In this document: piece by piece, positions 24,782-33,086 of the stretch
How the letters are laid out: each line of letters starts with the position of its first letter
How positions within the stretch are numbered: position 1 is the first letter of the stretch
Assembly (NCBI GenBank): GCA_002287215.1
Contig: LMVO01000005.1
Location: 1 to 47,891, forward strand
DNA from: Methanocorpusculum parvum
GTDB lineage: Archaea; Halobacteriota; Methanomicrobia; Methanomicrobiales; Methanocorpusculaceae
Direction of reading: 5' to 3'
DNA: 47,891 bases
Made by a program: the position numbers and the translations under genes
The notes under the pieces: model-generated
What the model was told of the DNA's origin: nothing
Databases searched by the model: none
Seen by the model: only the letters and a program-made list of their open reading frames with translations

Positions 24782-25978
24782 ATGATTGACACCGGATCTG
24801 TTGCCTGGGTACTTGCTTCAACTGCCCTTGTACTTTTAATGACGCCCGCCCTGGGTCTTTTCTACGGCGGGATGGTTCGCAAAAAGAACTTTATTTCGGT
24901 TCTGATGCTTGTATTCTCATCACTGATGATCGTGATCATCCAGTGGTTCCTGATCGGCTATTCGCTGGTGTTTGGAACGGATATGCTGGTGATCGGCGGT
25001 CTTGAACATCTGGGATTTGCCGGCGTGGATTTTGGAACAACGCTTGGCCTGCAGATCCCCGACATGTTGTTTGCCGCGTTCCAGATGACGTTTGCCGGAC
25101 TCACACTCGCGATCATCGTCTCGGGGGTTGCCGAACGCGTGAAGTTTGGAGCGTTTCTGCTTTTCGGCGTGCTCTGGACGACTTTGGTGTATGATCCGAT
25201 CGCCCACTGGCTGTGGGGAGGAGGCTGGCTCCAGCAGCTCGGCGCTCTCGATTTTGCCGGCGGAACGGTCGTGCATATCAGCGCCGGGTTCGGGGCGCTC
25301 GCTCTCGCGATCTATATCGGAAAAAGATCAGGGTTCGGTTCGTACAATTTACATCCCCAGAACATCCCGCTGACGTTTTTTGCCGGCGGTGTGCTGCTTT
25401 TCGGCTGGATGGGATTCAACGGAGGCAGCGCTCTTGCAGCGAGCGATCTCGCGATCCATGCGATCATGGTGACACTGCTTTCAGCGGCCGCCGGAACGAT
25501 CTCCTGGATGATCGCAAACTGGCGGCATGGGAAACCCAGTTCGCTCGGTTTTATCTCGGGAACGATCGCCGGCCTTGGCGCGATCACGCCGGCGGCAGGA
25601 TTTGTGAATATGTGGGCCGCGCTTTTAATCGGAACGGTCGCCGGGATCCTTTGTTACTACGCGCTTATCTGGCGTGTGAAGAAGGGATTCGACGAGAGTC
25701 TGGACGCCTGGTCGATCCATGGCGTGGGCGGGTTCTGGGGGACGATCGCCTGCGGTATCTTCGCGACGGCGGCGGTCGGCGGAGCGTCCGGTCTTATTGA
25801 GGGGAACGCCTATCTGTTCGGGATCCAGATCCTGGATGCATGCATTACCGCGGCGTTTGCGTTTGGAGCGACCTATTTCCTTGCCTGGATCGTGGACAAA
25901 ACGGTCGGCCTGCGGGTCTCTGAGGATGAGGAGTATATCGGCCTGGACCTCACGCTCCACGGCGAGATGGTCAGATAA
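24782..25978 (+). CDS. amt: Ammonium transporter
   Basis: This 398-residue, 11-helix Amt/Rh family channel moves ammonium across the cell membrane. It begins with DTGSVAWVLASTALVLLM and LFYGGMVRKKN, and has the twin pore histidines in GGTVVHISAG (about 162) and SIHGVGGFWG (about 316). A good GGAGG lies 7 bp before the ATG. In many methanogens a glnK gene follows amt in the same operon; here none does, the next gene being on the other strand. The transcript has its own TATA box and a hairpin leader, suggesting separate nitrogen control. Confidence 0.95.
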   Translation: MIDTGSVAWVLASTALVLLMTPALGLFYGGMVRKKNFISVLMLVFSSLMIVIIQWFLIGYSLVFGTDMLVIGGLEHLGFAGVDFGTTLGLQIPDMLFAAFQMTFAGLTLAIIVSGVAERVKFGAFLLFGVLWTTLVYDPIAHWLWGGGWLQQLGALDFAGGTVVHISAGFGALALAIYIGKRSGFGSYNLHPQNIPLTFFAGGVLLFGWMGFNGGSALAASDLAIHAIMVTLLSAAAGTISWMIANWRHGKPSSLGFISGTIAGLGAITPAAGFVNMWAALLIGTVAGILCYYALIWRVKKGFDESLDAWSIHGVGGFWGTIACGIFATAAVGGASGLIEGNAYLFGIQILDACITAAFAFGATYFLAWIVDKTVGLRVSEDEEYIGLDLTLHGEMVR

Positions 25979-26126
25979 GGGAGCAGGTAATTGAGCAGAT
26001 GTTGACAGGATGATACATATTCTGAAAATATCTGCTGATCTCTTTTTTTACGCAGACGGTATGCAATGTTCATGTCGATCCGATTCGAAAAGAGCCCCGT
26101 AAATCCTATGTAAAATCCGCGAAAAA

Positions 26127-26780
26127 TTACCAGACCCTGCCGTCCACGCGTTTCGAACTCTTCACAGAAGAAAGATTTCGCATCATCACCTCGGACTTCG
26201 GCACATTTCGGTAAAGAGTATCCCCTTCGGGAATGACCGCGAAGGCATCGTTTTCCCCAACACAGCGAAGACCGGAGTGCGGCTCGTAAGGAAGGACCAG
26301 CAGAAACTCGACCGGATCACCGTATATCTCGGACAAAAGAGCTTTTTTCGCCGCGATCTCGGACAGGAATCCTTTGGTCCCCGCAGAACCTGAGATCACC
26401 TCCCCGAAGATCCGAACACCGTCACTGGTTTTGATGAGAAGATCCATCTCCGCCGCGACGCGGCCCTTCACCTTAAACCGGATGCCGCCGTCCCGCGAAT
26501 ACCACAAACCGTCGGGGGAGTATTTATCATACGGAATATACTCCGCATCGGCAAGTTTCGCGGCAATCGAAACAACAGAGGGGGAACTCTCCGATGCGCT
26601 CAAAAGAAGTTCATACGAGAGGGCTTCAAAAAACTCGCCGACAGCAGAAGGATGGAGGTGATGTGCCTCGTCGTAAAGAACGGCGCGACACGATTTCGGG
26701 AGATGATGAACGGCACGGCGGATATGCGAAAGCGTGACCTCCTCCGCGGACAGAAGCCCGGCAACCTCGGACGCCGACAT
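26127..26780 (-). CDS. Possible PD-(D/E)XK-type protein, translationally coupled to gltX
   Basis: I do not recognise a named family for this 217-residue protein. The C-terminal half has a strand-acid pattern typical of restriction-like nuclease folds: Glu111 and Asp113 (AEMDLLI), then Glu127 in FGEVISG, followed by a helix rich in Lys and a strand EFLLVLP. The Lys normally after the second acidic residue is replaced by Ile-Ser, so it may be an inactive or variant form. The N-terminal half is helical and contains a DEAH string (37-40) without any P-loop, probably by chance. Its ATG overlaps the gltX stop by one base (TGATG), so it is made with the tRNA synthetase. Confidence 0.5.
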   Translation of the reverse strand: MSASEVAGLLSAEEVTLSHIRRAVHHLPKSCRAVLYDEAHHLHPSAVGEFFEALSYELLLSASESSPSVVSIAAKLADAEYIPYDKYSPDGLWYSRDGGIRFKVKGRVAAEMDLLIKTSDGVRIFGEVISGSAGTKGFLSEIAAKKALLSEIYGDPVEFLLVLPYEPHSGLRCVGENDAFAVIPEGDTLYRNVPKSEVMMRNLSSVKSSKRVDGRVW

Positions 26781-28462
26781 CAGCGGTGAGTAAAGTACGC
26801 GATCACTTTTCCATCATTCACTGCATCGATCTTGGAAAAGCCGACCCGCTCGAACTGAACGATCCGGCCTGCATACCCGCGAACCGCCGGTTCACAGAAT
26901 CCTTCGAAGATGCCTTCCGGCATAAGAAGCGAGCAGGGAGCAGCCATTTCGATCGGAAGCCACTGAACGATCGCAGCCTTAGAAGAACGTGCATCGGCAA
27001 GCGAATCACCCGCATATTCTGCCGAATTCGGACCAGTGATATTGATATTGAACAGATCCTTGAGCCGAAGCATCCCGCCTTTTTCCATCTCGCTTTTCGG
27101 CAGAAGAACGCGGCCCGTGAACGGAAGAACGCGCTCTCCCCGCTCGGGCTGATTCGGATACACCGGAGCGTTGGCCTCGGTCTTGGGAGCGCCGGTGATC
27201 TCCACCTCAACTGGCTCCGGAACGAAGAAGTACCGATCCGCTCCGGCATCGATGACCGCCTTGTTCTGGGCAAACAGATTCTCCCAGGAGAACGATATAT
27301 CCGTATCGCCCATGCCGATATCGATCGTGGCAGCGCGAACTGCCTCCGGCTGAATGCCGCGGCGTGCAAGAGCGCGAAGCGTTCCGAGATGGATGTCGTC
27401 CCATCCGGTGTAGAGACCTTCGTTGATCCCTTTGCGCATGCCGGACGTGGACAACTCGAGTCCGGCGATCGACATTCTTCCGTAATGATAGAAGTAGGGC
27501 ATCTTCCAGCCGAAGTAATTATAGATATACTCCTGACGGCGGGTGTTTGCGATATGATCCTTCCCGCGGATAACATGCGTCATCCCAAGAAGATGATCAT
27601 CGACCGCCACCGAGAAGTTCATCAGCGGGTAGACAAAGATCTCCGGCTTTCTCGGGTGGGGCGTGCTCGTTAAAACACGCATCGCGGCAAAATCGCGGAC
27701 CGCCGGATCGGGATGAGCGATATCGGTCTTTACCCGGAGTGTGATCTCGCCTTCGGCATACTTTCCGGCAAGCATGTCGTCGAACCTTTTCAGATTCTCC
27801 TCGACGGATATCTCGCGGCACGGACAGGCGATCTTCTTGAGCTTTTTCTCGCGGAACTCGTTGTTCTCGCAGGTACACATATATGCCCCGCCGAGCTCGA
27901 GAAGTTCGCGTGCATACGCGTAGTAGATCTCAAAACGATCCGACTGATAAATCACATCGGTGATCCCGATACCGAGCCATGCAAGATCTTCGGTGACCAT
28001 CTCATATGCTGCCGGATCGACGCGTTTTGGGTCGGTATCTTCGACGCGGTAATAGAATTTGCCGCCGTATTTTTTTACGTAATAGTCGTTCAGTACCGAA
28101 GCGCGGGCGTGTCCAAGATGGAGAGGCCCGGATGGGTTGGGTGCAAAGCGCATGACGACCCCTGATTCGGCGTTTGGAAGGTCGGGAAGTTCATGGCTCC
28201 GCTCCTTTTTTTCATGCATCTTTTCTATCGCGCCCGGATTCAGAGACATCAGTTTTTCTTCACGTTCTTCGACGGAAAGAGCGGCGACTTCGGCGAGGAT
28301 CTCCGGGATAAGTGTATTGATCTCTTTTGCTTTCGCACGAAGTTCAGGGTGGGCACCCATCACACTTCCGAGAATTGCGCCGGCACGGGGAACGGTCTTA
28401 TGTTTAACCGCGTTTTCCAGTGCCAGGACATATATATCGTTTCGAATATCTGCATCTGCCAT
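26780..28462 (-). CDS. gltX: Glutamyl-tRNA synthetase (archaeal type)
   Basis: This 560-residue class I synthetase charges tRNA-Glu, and tRNA-Gln in archaea that use the amidotransferase route. It has the archaeal helical N-terminal extension (about 1-95), the HIGH motif as HLGH within PNPSGPLHLGHARA (about 110-122), FYYRVEDTDPKR, the KMSKS equivalent in LSTSGMRKG, and a C-terminal beta-barrel anticodon domain. A TATA-like AGTATAAAC near 28495 gives a nearly leaderless transcript. The downstream 217-residue protein is coupled to it. Confidence 0.95.
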   Translation of the reverse strand: MADADIRNDIYVLALENAVKHKTVPRAGAILGSVMGAHPELRAKAKEINTLIPEILAEVAALSVEEREEKLMSLNPGAIEKMHEKKERSHELPDLPNAESGVVMRFAPNPSGPLHLGHARASVLNDYYVKKYGGKFYYRVEDTDPKRVDPAAYEMVTEDLAWLGIGITDVIYQSDRFEIYYAYARELLELGGAYMCTCENNEFREKKLKKIACPCREISVEENLKRFDDMLAGKYAEGEITLRVKTDIAHPDPAVRDFAAMRVLTSTPHPRKPEIFVYPLMNFSVAVDDHLLGMTHVIRGKDHIANTRRQEYIYNYFGWKMPYFYHYGRMSIAGLELSTSGMRKGINEGLYTGWDDIHLGTLRALARRGIQPEAVRAATIDIGMGDTDISFSWENLFAQNKAVIDAGADRYFFVPEPVEVEITGAPKTEANAPVYPNQPERGERVLPFTGRVLLPKSEMEKGGMLRLKDLFNINITGPNSAEYAGDSLADARSSKAAIVQWLPIEMAAPCSLLMPEGIFEGFCEPAVRGYAGRIVQFERVGFSKIDAVNDGKVIAYFTHR

Positions 28463-28537
28463 GTTGAGTAGATAGTATTGGCGGGACGGAGTGTTTATAC
28501 TTACGGCTTTTTGGGTTTGCAGAAAAAAAGATGTCTG

Positions 28538-29140
28538 CTAGCAAGGACGAACGGAACAAAATTCCCGTTCTAAAACCGCAAGCTCTTCACGCGTGTTGAT
28601 ATTGAACGCGAGACCCGGCTCATCGAGCAAAAGACAGAGTTCGTCCTGCACTTCGGCAACAAGACTTCCCATGAAGATATTGACGGCGCACGGCGTTGCC
28701 GCGACCCCGTTGATCTCCTCACGGTATCTCGGCTGCATGCCGTATCGTTCACAGAGCGTAAGCGGGACCCAGGTCGAACAGGCGGGTTTGCCTGATGCAT
28801 CATATGCCTCAAGAACCTGCCCGATGATGTCTGCCGTGAGGCAGGGGATATCCGCCGCGGAGGTGAAGAGCGGGCCGTCTTCTCCGGAGATCTCGACTGC
28901 TTCACAGAGATCCTCGACGTATCCGATCCCCTGCGTATCGATAAACAGAACATTGTTCGCACGACACCAGTTCCGGGTGAAGGGCGTTTTATAGGAAGTG
29001 ACAACGACAGGTTCACACCCGGCGTCAATGAATGCCTCGATCACCCAGGCGATCATCGGCCGGTCATGGACCATGACCAGAGCTTTTTCTCCGAGGCGGA
29101 GACGGGATCCCTCACCGCCGGCAAGGATCAGCGCAAGCAT
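28538..29140 (-). CDS. cobY: Adenosylcobinamide-phosphate guanylyltransferase
   Basis: This 200-residue NTP-transferase uses GTP to convert adenosylcobinamide phosphate to the GDP derivative in cobamide assembly, replacing bacterial CobU in archaea. It has the N-terminal LILAGGEGSRL with a downstream GEKALV, then TSAADIPCLT (about 91-100) with the metal-binding Asp. The gene overlaps the end of the upstream cobD-like gene by 13 bp, so the two act in the same pathway from one message. The C-terminal ten residues look variable. Confidence 0.88.
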   Translation of the reverse strand: MLALILAGGEGSRLRLGEKALVMVHDRPMIAWVIEAFIDAGCEPVVVTSYKTPFTRNWCRANNVLFIDTQGIGYVEDLCEAVEISGEDGPLFTSAADIPCLTADIIGQVLEAYDASGKPACSTWVPLTLCERYGMQPRYREEINGVAATPCAVNIFMGSLVAEVQDELCLLLDEPGLAFNINTREELAVLEREFCSVRPC

Positions 29141-30123
29141 GCAGACAGGGCCTCCACGACACGGAGGTTCTTCTCCCGCGTCTCGACCGAGATCCTGATC
29201 GATTCAAAGAGACCAAACGACGTGCAGTCCCTTACAAGAACACCGTGTTCAAGCATCGACTCGGTGAACTCCGATGCATTTCTTCCAAGATGCACTAATA
29301 TATAGTTCACCGAACTTGGTTCGAAGGAGAGATCAAGTTCGGTGAGACGGGCGAAGTACCACTCACGTTCAGCAGAGATCTTTTCCGCAGAGAGAACGAG
29401 ATCGTCATAGTGATCAAGAGCCCGCATAGTAAAGGCTTCCGCAAAGGCATTCACCGTCCAGGGGGTCCGAACCGTCTCGATCTTTTCGATCAGATCGGCA
29501 GGACCAAAACCGAACCCGAATCTGATCCCGGGAACCGAGAAGCATTTGGTGATCGAACGCATCACAAAAAGATCATCTGACCTGATATCAGAAATGGATT
29601 CATTGCGTGCAGCGAGCTCCATAAAAGCTTCATCCACAAAGAGCCGGGAATTCTTTTTCGTACAGTCATCCAGAAGAGCGAGCATTTCTTCGCGTGATCG
29701 CAGAATTCCAGTAGGATTGTTCGGATTACAGATGATCCGGAGATCAGCATCCCTGCCGGAAACAACATTGGCGCCGGCAAGTTTCGCAGAAAGACCATAC
29801 TCCCCAAATGTCGGAGGATCGATCCTGACCGTGTCGTTTGGAGAGAGAAGAACATTGCAGTAGACTCTGATCAGTTCTGCAGAACCGTTCCCCACACAGA
29901 TCTCATCGGTTGGCCGGGAAAAAACATGTCCGATTTTATCCTTTAATGCACTATATGTATCATCAGGATACACGCAGAGATCGATCTCCTGAAAATCGCA
30001 CGAAATTAGAGGCAGAAACGGATTCATACTTGCACTCACGTCAAGAAGATCCGGACCATATTTTTGCCTTAGAGCAATAATCCGCCCGCCATGGACCGCT
30101 TTCTCAGGAAAATGTTTCTGCAT
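29128..30123 (-). CDS. cobD: Threonine-phosphate decarboxylase-like PLP enzyme
   Basis: This 331-residue class I aminotransferase-fold protein starts with AVHGGRIIAL and DVSASMNPF, typical of the CobD/HisC group. It continues with CNPNNPTG, VDEAFMEL and the PLP lysine in SITKCFSVPGIRFGF. Context (overlap with cobY) favours L-threonine O-3-phosphate decarboxylase, giving the aminopropanol arm of cobamides, over histidinol-phosphate aminotransferase. The start MQKHFPEKAVHGG fits the family N-terminus; the open frame extends 58 codons further into the divergent promoter region. It is transcribed away from the copG-ftsZ operon. Confidence 0.85.
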   Translation of the reverse strand: MQKHFPEKAVHGGRIIALRQKYGPDLLDVSASMNPFLPLISCDFQEIDLCVYPDDTYSALKDKIGHVFSRPTDEICVGNGSAELIRVYCNVLLSPNDTVRIDPPTFGEYGLSAKLAGANVVSGRDADLRIICNPNNPTGILRSREEMLALLDDCTKKNSRLFVDEAFMELAARNESISDIRSDDLFVMRSITKCFSVPGIRFGFGFGPADLIEKIETVRTPWTVNAFAEAFTMRALDHYDDLVLSAEKISAEREWYFARLTELDLSFEPSSVNYILVHLGRNASEFTESMLEHGVLVRDCTSFGLFESIRISVETREKNLRVVEALSACLR

Positions 30124-30181
30124 TTTGTAGTATAATCTTAGTCTCCGGCGGCATAAATATACCACAGATAGAAACTGATTT

Positions 30182-30219
30182 TGTGTTAACACACAAATAC
30201 CACACGATATATTTATATA
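30182..30219. promoter_or_regulatory. Divergent promoter region between cobD and copG-ftsZ
   Basis: The perfect 12-bp palindrome TGTGTTAACACA (30182-30193) is followed by the AT-rich GATATATTTATATAA (about 30207-30219), which can serve as TATA box toward ftsZ. On the cobD side the palindrome lies about 60 bp before the ATG, a suitable operator position. Confidence 0.5.
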
Positions 30220-30274
30220 ATCAAACATCCAATTAGATTTTGTCCAAGATCGGACGTCAGCTCTATGTCTAACA

Positions 30275-30315
30275 TTTGTCAGACAAAGGACAGACAATTG
30301 GCTGACAAAAGTCAG
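30275..30315 (+). promoter_or_regulatory. Probable operator repeats before the CopG-like gene
   Basis: TTTGTC-A-GACAAA (30275-30287) and CTGAC-AAAA-GTCAG (30302-30315) are two dyads sharing GTCAG/GACAAA half-sites, with a further GGACAGACAA between them. They lie just before the ribbon-helix-helix gene, in its leader. CopG-type proteins bind such short repeated half-sites cooperatively, so autoregulation of the copG-ftsZ operon is likely. Confidence 0.55.
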
Positions 30316-30327
30316 ATTGGAGTTAAA

Positions 30328-30513
30328 ATGGACAGAGTCACCATACGCCTACCCCCCCAGCAGGTCGAACTGCTTGAAAAACTTGTCCAGACAGGCGAGT
30401 TTCCCACTATTTCAGAGGCAGTCCGTTATGCAGTAAGAGAGTATCTTTCCAAGCGGGGAGACAGGATAGTGCGTGATAATGACCAGATTGTCACATTTGA
30501 CGCACGATTATAA
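30328..30513 (+). CDS. CopG/ribbon-helix-helix transcriptional regulator
   Basis: This 61-residue protein has the RHH fold: strand DRVTIRLPP, helix [12 protein letters not shown], turn EFPTISEAV and helix [12 protein letters not shown]. It binds DNA as a dimer through the N-terminal strand. GGAG precedes the chosen ATG by 5 nt. An upstream in-frame ATG at 30265 would run through the operator repeats and is unlikely. It lies 29 bp before ftsZ in the same direction, so it probably controls the operon. Confidence 0.85.
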   Translation: MDRVTIRLPPQQVELLEKLVQTGEFPTISEAVRYAVREYLSKRGDRIVRDNDQIVTFDARL

Positions 30514-30542
30514 CAGTAAAATCATTGGGGTGTTTACAAAAA

Positions 30543-31703
30543 ATGCAGAGTATTATCAATGAAGCGCTGAAGAACTCAGAGCTCGAAAAAGGAATTCAGA
30601 AGACATCCATCGTTGACGACGATGACATGCTCGGACAGCCAAGGATCGTTATTGTAGGGTGCGGCGGCGCAGGAAACAACACGATCAACAGACTCCACAA
30701 CATGAAGGTCGCAGGTTCCGAAACCATCGCCATCAACACCGATAAACAGCACCTGGACATGATCCAGGCAGATAAGCGCGTTCTGATCGGGAAATCCCTG
30801 ACCCGCGGCCTTGGAGCCGGCGGATTCCCGGACGTGGGCCGCCGTGCCGCCGAGATGGCACGCCCCACCCTTGAAGAGATCTTAAAAGATGCGGACCTCG
30901 TCTTTGTCACCGCAGGCATGGGCGGAGGAACCGGAACCGGATCCGCGCCGGTCGTCGCGCAGATCGCCAAAGAACACGGCGCGATCGTCATTGCAATGGT
31001 CAGCTACCCATTCCAGGTAGAGCGGGCGAGAATGCTCAAAGCCGAAGACGGCCTCGAGGCAATGCGCCAGGCAGCCGACTCGGTCATCGTTCTCGACAAC
31101 AACAGACTCAAGAACTTCGTGCCGAATCTGCCGCTCGGTCAGGCATTCTCTGTCATGGACCAGCTGATCGCCGAGACTGTCAAAGGCATCTCCGAAACGA
31201 TCACCGAACCCTCACTGATCAACATCGATTATGCAGATGTCCGCGCGATCATGAGCAAGGGCGGACTTGCCGTTATGCTCGTCGGCGAATCCAAACAGCA
31301 GAACAAGGCTGAGTCCGTCATTCGCGACTGTCTTGCCCACCCGCTTCTCGACATCGACTTCCGCGGAGCAACCGGCAGTCTGATCCATATCACCGGCGGA
31401 AACGATCTCACCCTCCACGATGCGGAAGAGATCGCCCAGCAGCTCACCTACGAACTTGACCCGCATGCAGATGTCATCTGGGGAGCACGGGTCCGCAAAG
31501 ACTTCGAAGGAAAAGTATCAGTCATGGCCATCATGACCGGTATCCAGTGCCCGCAGATCTTAGGCGGCCACTCGGTCACCACCTTCCAGGCAGGCAACTC
31601 CTCCCAGACACCATCCTCACACAGTCCATCCGCCTCTCCCATGACCCATCAGCAAAACACTGCCACTGCACGCAGCGGCTCCTCGTTTGACTGGATCATG
31701 TAA
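30543..31703 (+). CDS. ftsZ: Cell division protein FtsZ
   Basis: This 386-residue tubulin-like GTPase forms the division ring. It shows [11 protein letters not shown] near 39, the tubulin signature [10 protein letters not shown] near 129, and the T7 loop [11 protein letters not shown] near 225. The C-terminal tail (about 330-386) is Ser/Thr/Gln-rich and ends SFDWIM, resembling the conserved short C-terminal peptide that binds membrane adaptors. The start MQSIINEAL follows GGGGTG at a normal spacing; a frame opening six codons earlier is less likely. It follows a CopG-like regulator in a two-gene operon. Confidence 0.97.
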   Translation: MQSIINEALKNSELEKGIQKTSIVDDDDMLGQPRIVIVGCGGAGNNTINRLHNMKVAGSETIAINTDKQHLDMIQADKRVLIGKSLTRGLGAGGFPDVGRRAAEMARPTLEEILKDADLVFVTAGMGGGTGTGSAPVVAQIAKEHGAIVIAMVSYPFQVERARMLKAEDGLEAMRQAADSVIVLDNNRLKNFVPNLPLGQAFSVMDQLIAETVKGISETITEPSLINIDYADVRAIMSKGGLAVMLVGESKQQNKAESVIRDCLAHPLLDIDFRGATGSLIHITGGNDLTLHDAEEIAQQLTYELDPHADVIWGARVRKDFEGKVSVMAIMTGIQCPQILGGHSVTTFQAGNSSQTPSSHSPSASPMTHQQNTATARSGSSFDWIM

Positions 31704-31783
31704 AACGCCATACTTCCACACACCGCAATACTATACCCCGCCAGGATGAAGCATAACGCCGAAAGGTACGTCGTCGCCTTGGC

Positions 31784-31808
31784 GTATGCCCATCCTTTTT
31801 GGGCATAT
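31784..31808. terminator. Hairpin downstream of ftsZ
   Basis: GTATGCCCA (31784-31792) pairs with TGGGCATAT (31800-31808). It lies 80 bp after the ftsZ stop, is not directly followed by a T-run, and may be an mRNA-end structure. Confidence 0.35.
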
Positions 31809-31872
31809 ACTCCGGCAGACACCTGCACCGTCTGCCCAAAACACCCCAACCCTATGATACAGGGGTTGTGGT

Positions 31873-31889
31873 AAAAAAGACTGTTTTTT
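31873..31889 (+). terminator. A6-loop-T6 terminator-like site
   Basis: AAAAAA-GACTG-TTTTTT lies about 170 bp after ftsZ. The T6 run is a plausible archaeal stop signal. The remaining 423-bp gap contains an 8-bp inverted repeat TATACGAC (31899-31906) / GTCGTATA (31944-31951) around the TATA-like TAATTATA (31931-31938), probably the promoter area of the coiled-coil gene. Confidence 0.4.
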
Positions 31890-32126
31890 CATAAGAAGTA
31901 TACGACACCTTTATTTCCCCATACCACCACTAATTATAGGAAAGTCGTATATCTGCGGAGTCGGAAGATTCCAACGAGTCGGCCGCCGGTACAGGAGATT
32001 GAATACTATCATTGAAACTTTGCACTTGTTTTTGCGTCATTTTTCATGCATTTTGGTATTATCTCCAGCGCGGGCGACCCTTGGATCCATCTCTCTGCGG
32101 ACGGCTGCTCAGGATAGGTAAGAACG

Positions 32127-33008
32127 TTGACCGAAGATCTTGTCGATAAAAGAAAATTACTCCTTGAAGAGTCTGAAGAACACAAAGCAAAGCGGAACGA
32201 GTTGAACTCCCAGGCAAGCCAGTTTGCCCGCGAGAGAAACGAGTTGAACAACGCAACCCGCCAGTATGTCGAGGACGCACAGAAAAACAAAGAGCTCCGT
32301 GACCAGTCCAATAACGACGTTCAGTCCCTGAAAGAGAAGAGGAACGAGTTAAACGACAAGGCAAACACTCTCTTTGAAGAGATCGATGCCCTCAGAGGCG
32401 AACAGGGAACCGGTTCCGCGGCGCAGAGCCACGAAAAGAAACCCTCCGCAAAAGACATCCAGCGTCAGATCGACCAGCTCGAAGAGAGACAGCAGACTGA
32501 ACAGATGTCCAAAGAGAAGGAAAATGAGCTTGTTGACAAAATCAAACAGCTCAGAGCCGAACTCAAGGACCAGGAAGTCGAGCACGAACAGAACAAAGAA
32601 GTCCGCACCCGTTTAATCGAGGCACGCGAGTACCGCAAACAGGCCTCTGCTATCCATGCAGAAGTTACTGAAAAAGCCGAGCTCGCCCAGAAACACCACG
32701 ACCTTATGGTCGAGTGCTACAGAAAAGCCGACAAATCACGGGAAGGTGCAGATGCAAAACACAAACAGTTCGTTGAAGCACAGGAAGCTGCAGATGCAGA
32801 GCACAAACAGTTCCTTGAATGCCAGAAACAGCTGCGTGATTATGATAAGGTCCTGACAGGCATCCGCTCAAAGCAGAAGAAAGTCAAGAGCGTAAAAGAG
32901 AACAAGTCCGCAAGAAAGGAAGCAGAAACCATCTTCAACGCATTCAAGAGCGGCGAGAGGCTGACGACCGAGGACTTATTAAAACTTCAGCGCTCAAAGC
33001 TTATCTGA
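32127..33008 (+). CDS. Archaeal coiled-coil protein (COG1340)
   Basis: This 293-residue, highly charged protein is almost entirely helical, with heptad runs such as repeated KRNELN segments (about 22-75) and KRKEAE-type helices to the end. It matches the archaeal coiled-coil family COG1340, often placed near replication or division genes but without a known role. The start codon must be TTG (32127): no ATG occurs in frame nearby, an in-frame stop lies at 32115-32117, and an AGGTAAG ribosome-site-like motif precedes it. Rare start use could keep expression low. Confidence 0.75.
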   Translation: MTEDLVDKRKLLLEESEEHKAKRNELNSQASQFARERNELNNATRQYVEDAQKNKELRDQSNNDVQSLKEKRNELNDKANTLFEEIDALRGEQGTGSAAQSHEKKPSAKDIQRQIDQLEERQQTEQMSKEKENELVDKIKQLRAELKDQEVEHEQNKEVRTRLIEAREYRKQASAIHAEVTEKAELAQKHHDLMVECYRKADKSREGADAKHKQFVEAQEAADAEHKQFLECQKQLRDYDKVLTGIRSKQKKVKSVKENKSARKEAETIFNAFKSGERLTTEDLLKLQRSKLI

Positions 33009-33054
33009 AGTTTTCCAAATATAACCCATATTTTTTCCCGCTTTTTTCCCACAG

Positions 33055-33063
33055 ATATTTAAT
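33055..33063 (+). promoter_or_regulatory. Leaderless promoter of the DUF373 gene
   Basis: ATATTTAAT sits about 26-30 bp before the ATG at 33087, so transcription should begin at or next to the start codon. A T6 run at 33031-33036 just before it probably ends the preceding transcript. Confidence 0.5.
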
Positions 33064-33086
33064 CCATAAATGGTAACTGTATAACA

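Noticed and set aside
26200..26780. DEAH string in the gltX-coupled protein read as a helicase
   Set aside because: There is no Walker A or other helicase motif; the string is most likely chance.
31649..31849. 66-codon minus-strand frame overlapping the ftsZ end
   Set aside because: It contains a hydrophobic stretch but overlaps the ftsZ tail, has no ribosome-binding site and includes the downstream hairpin.
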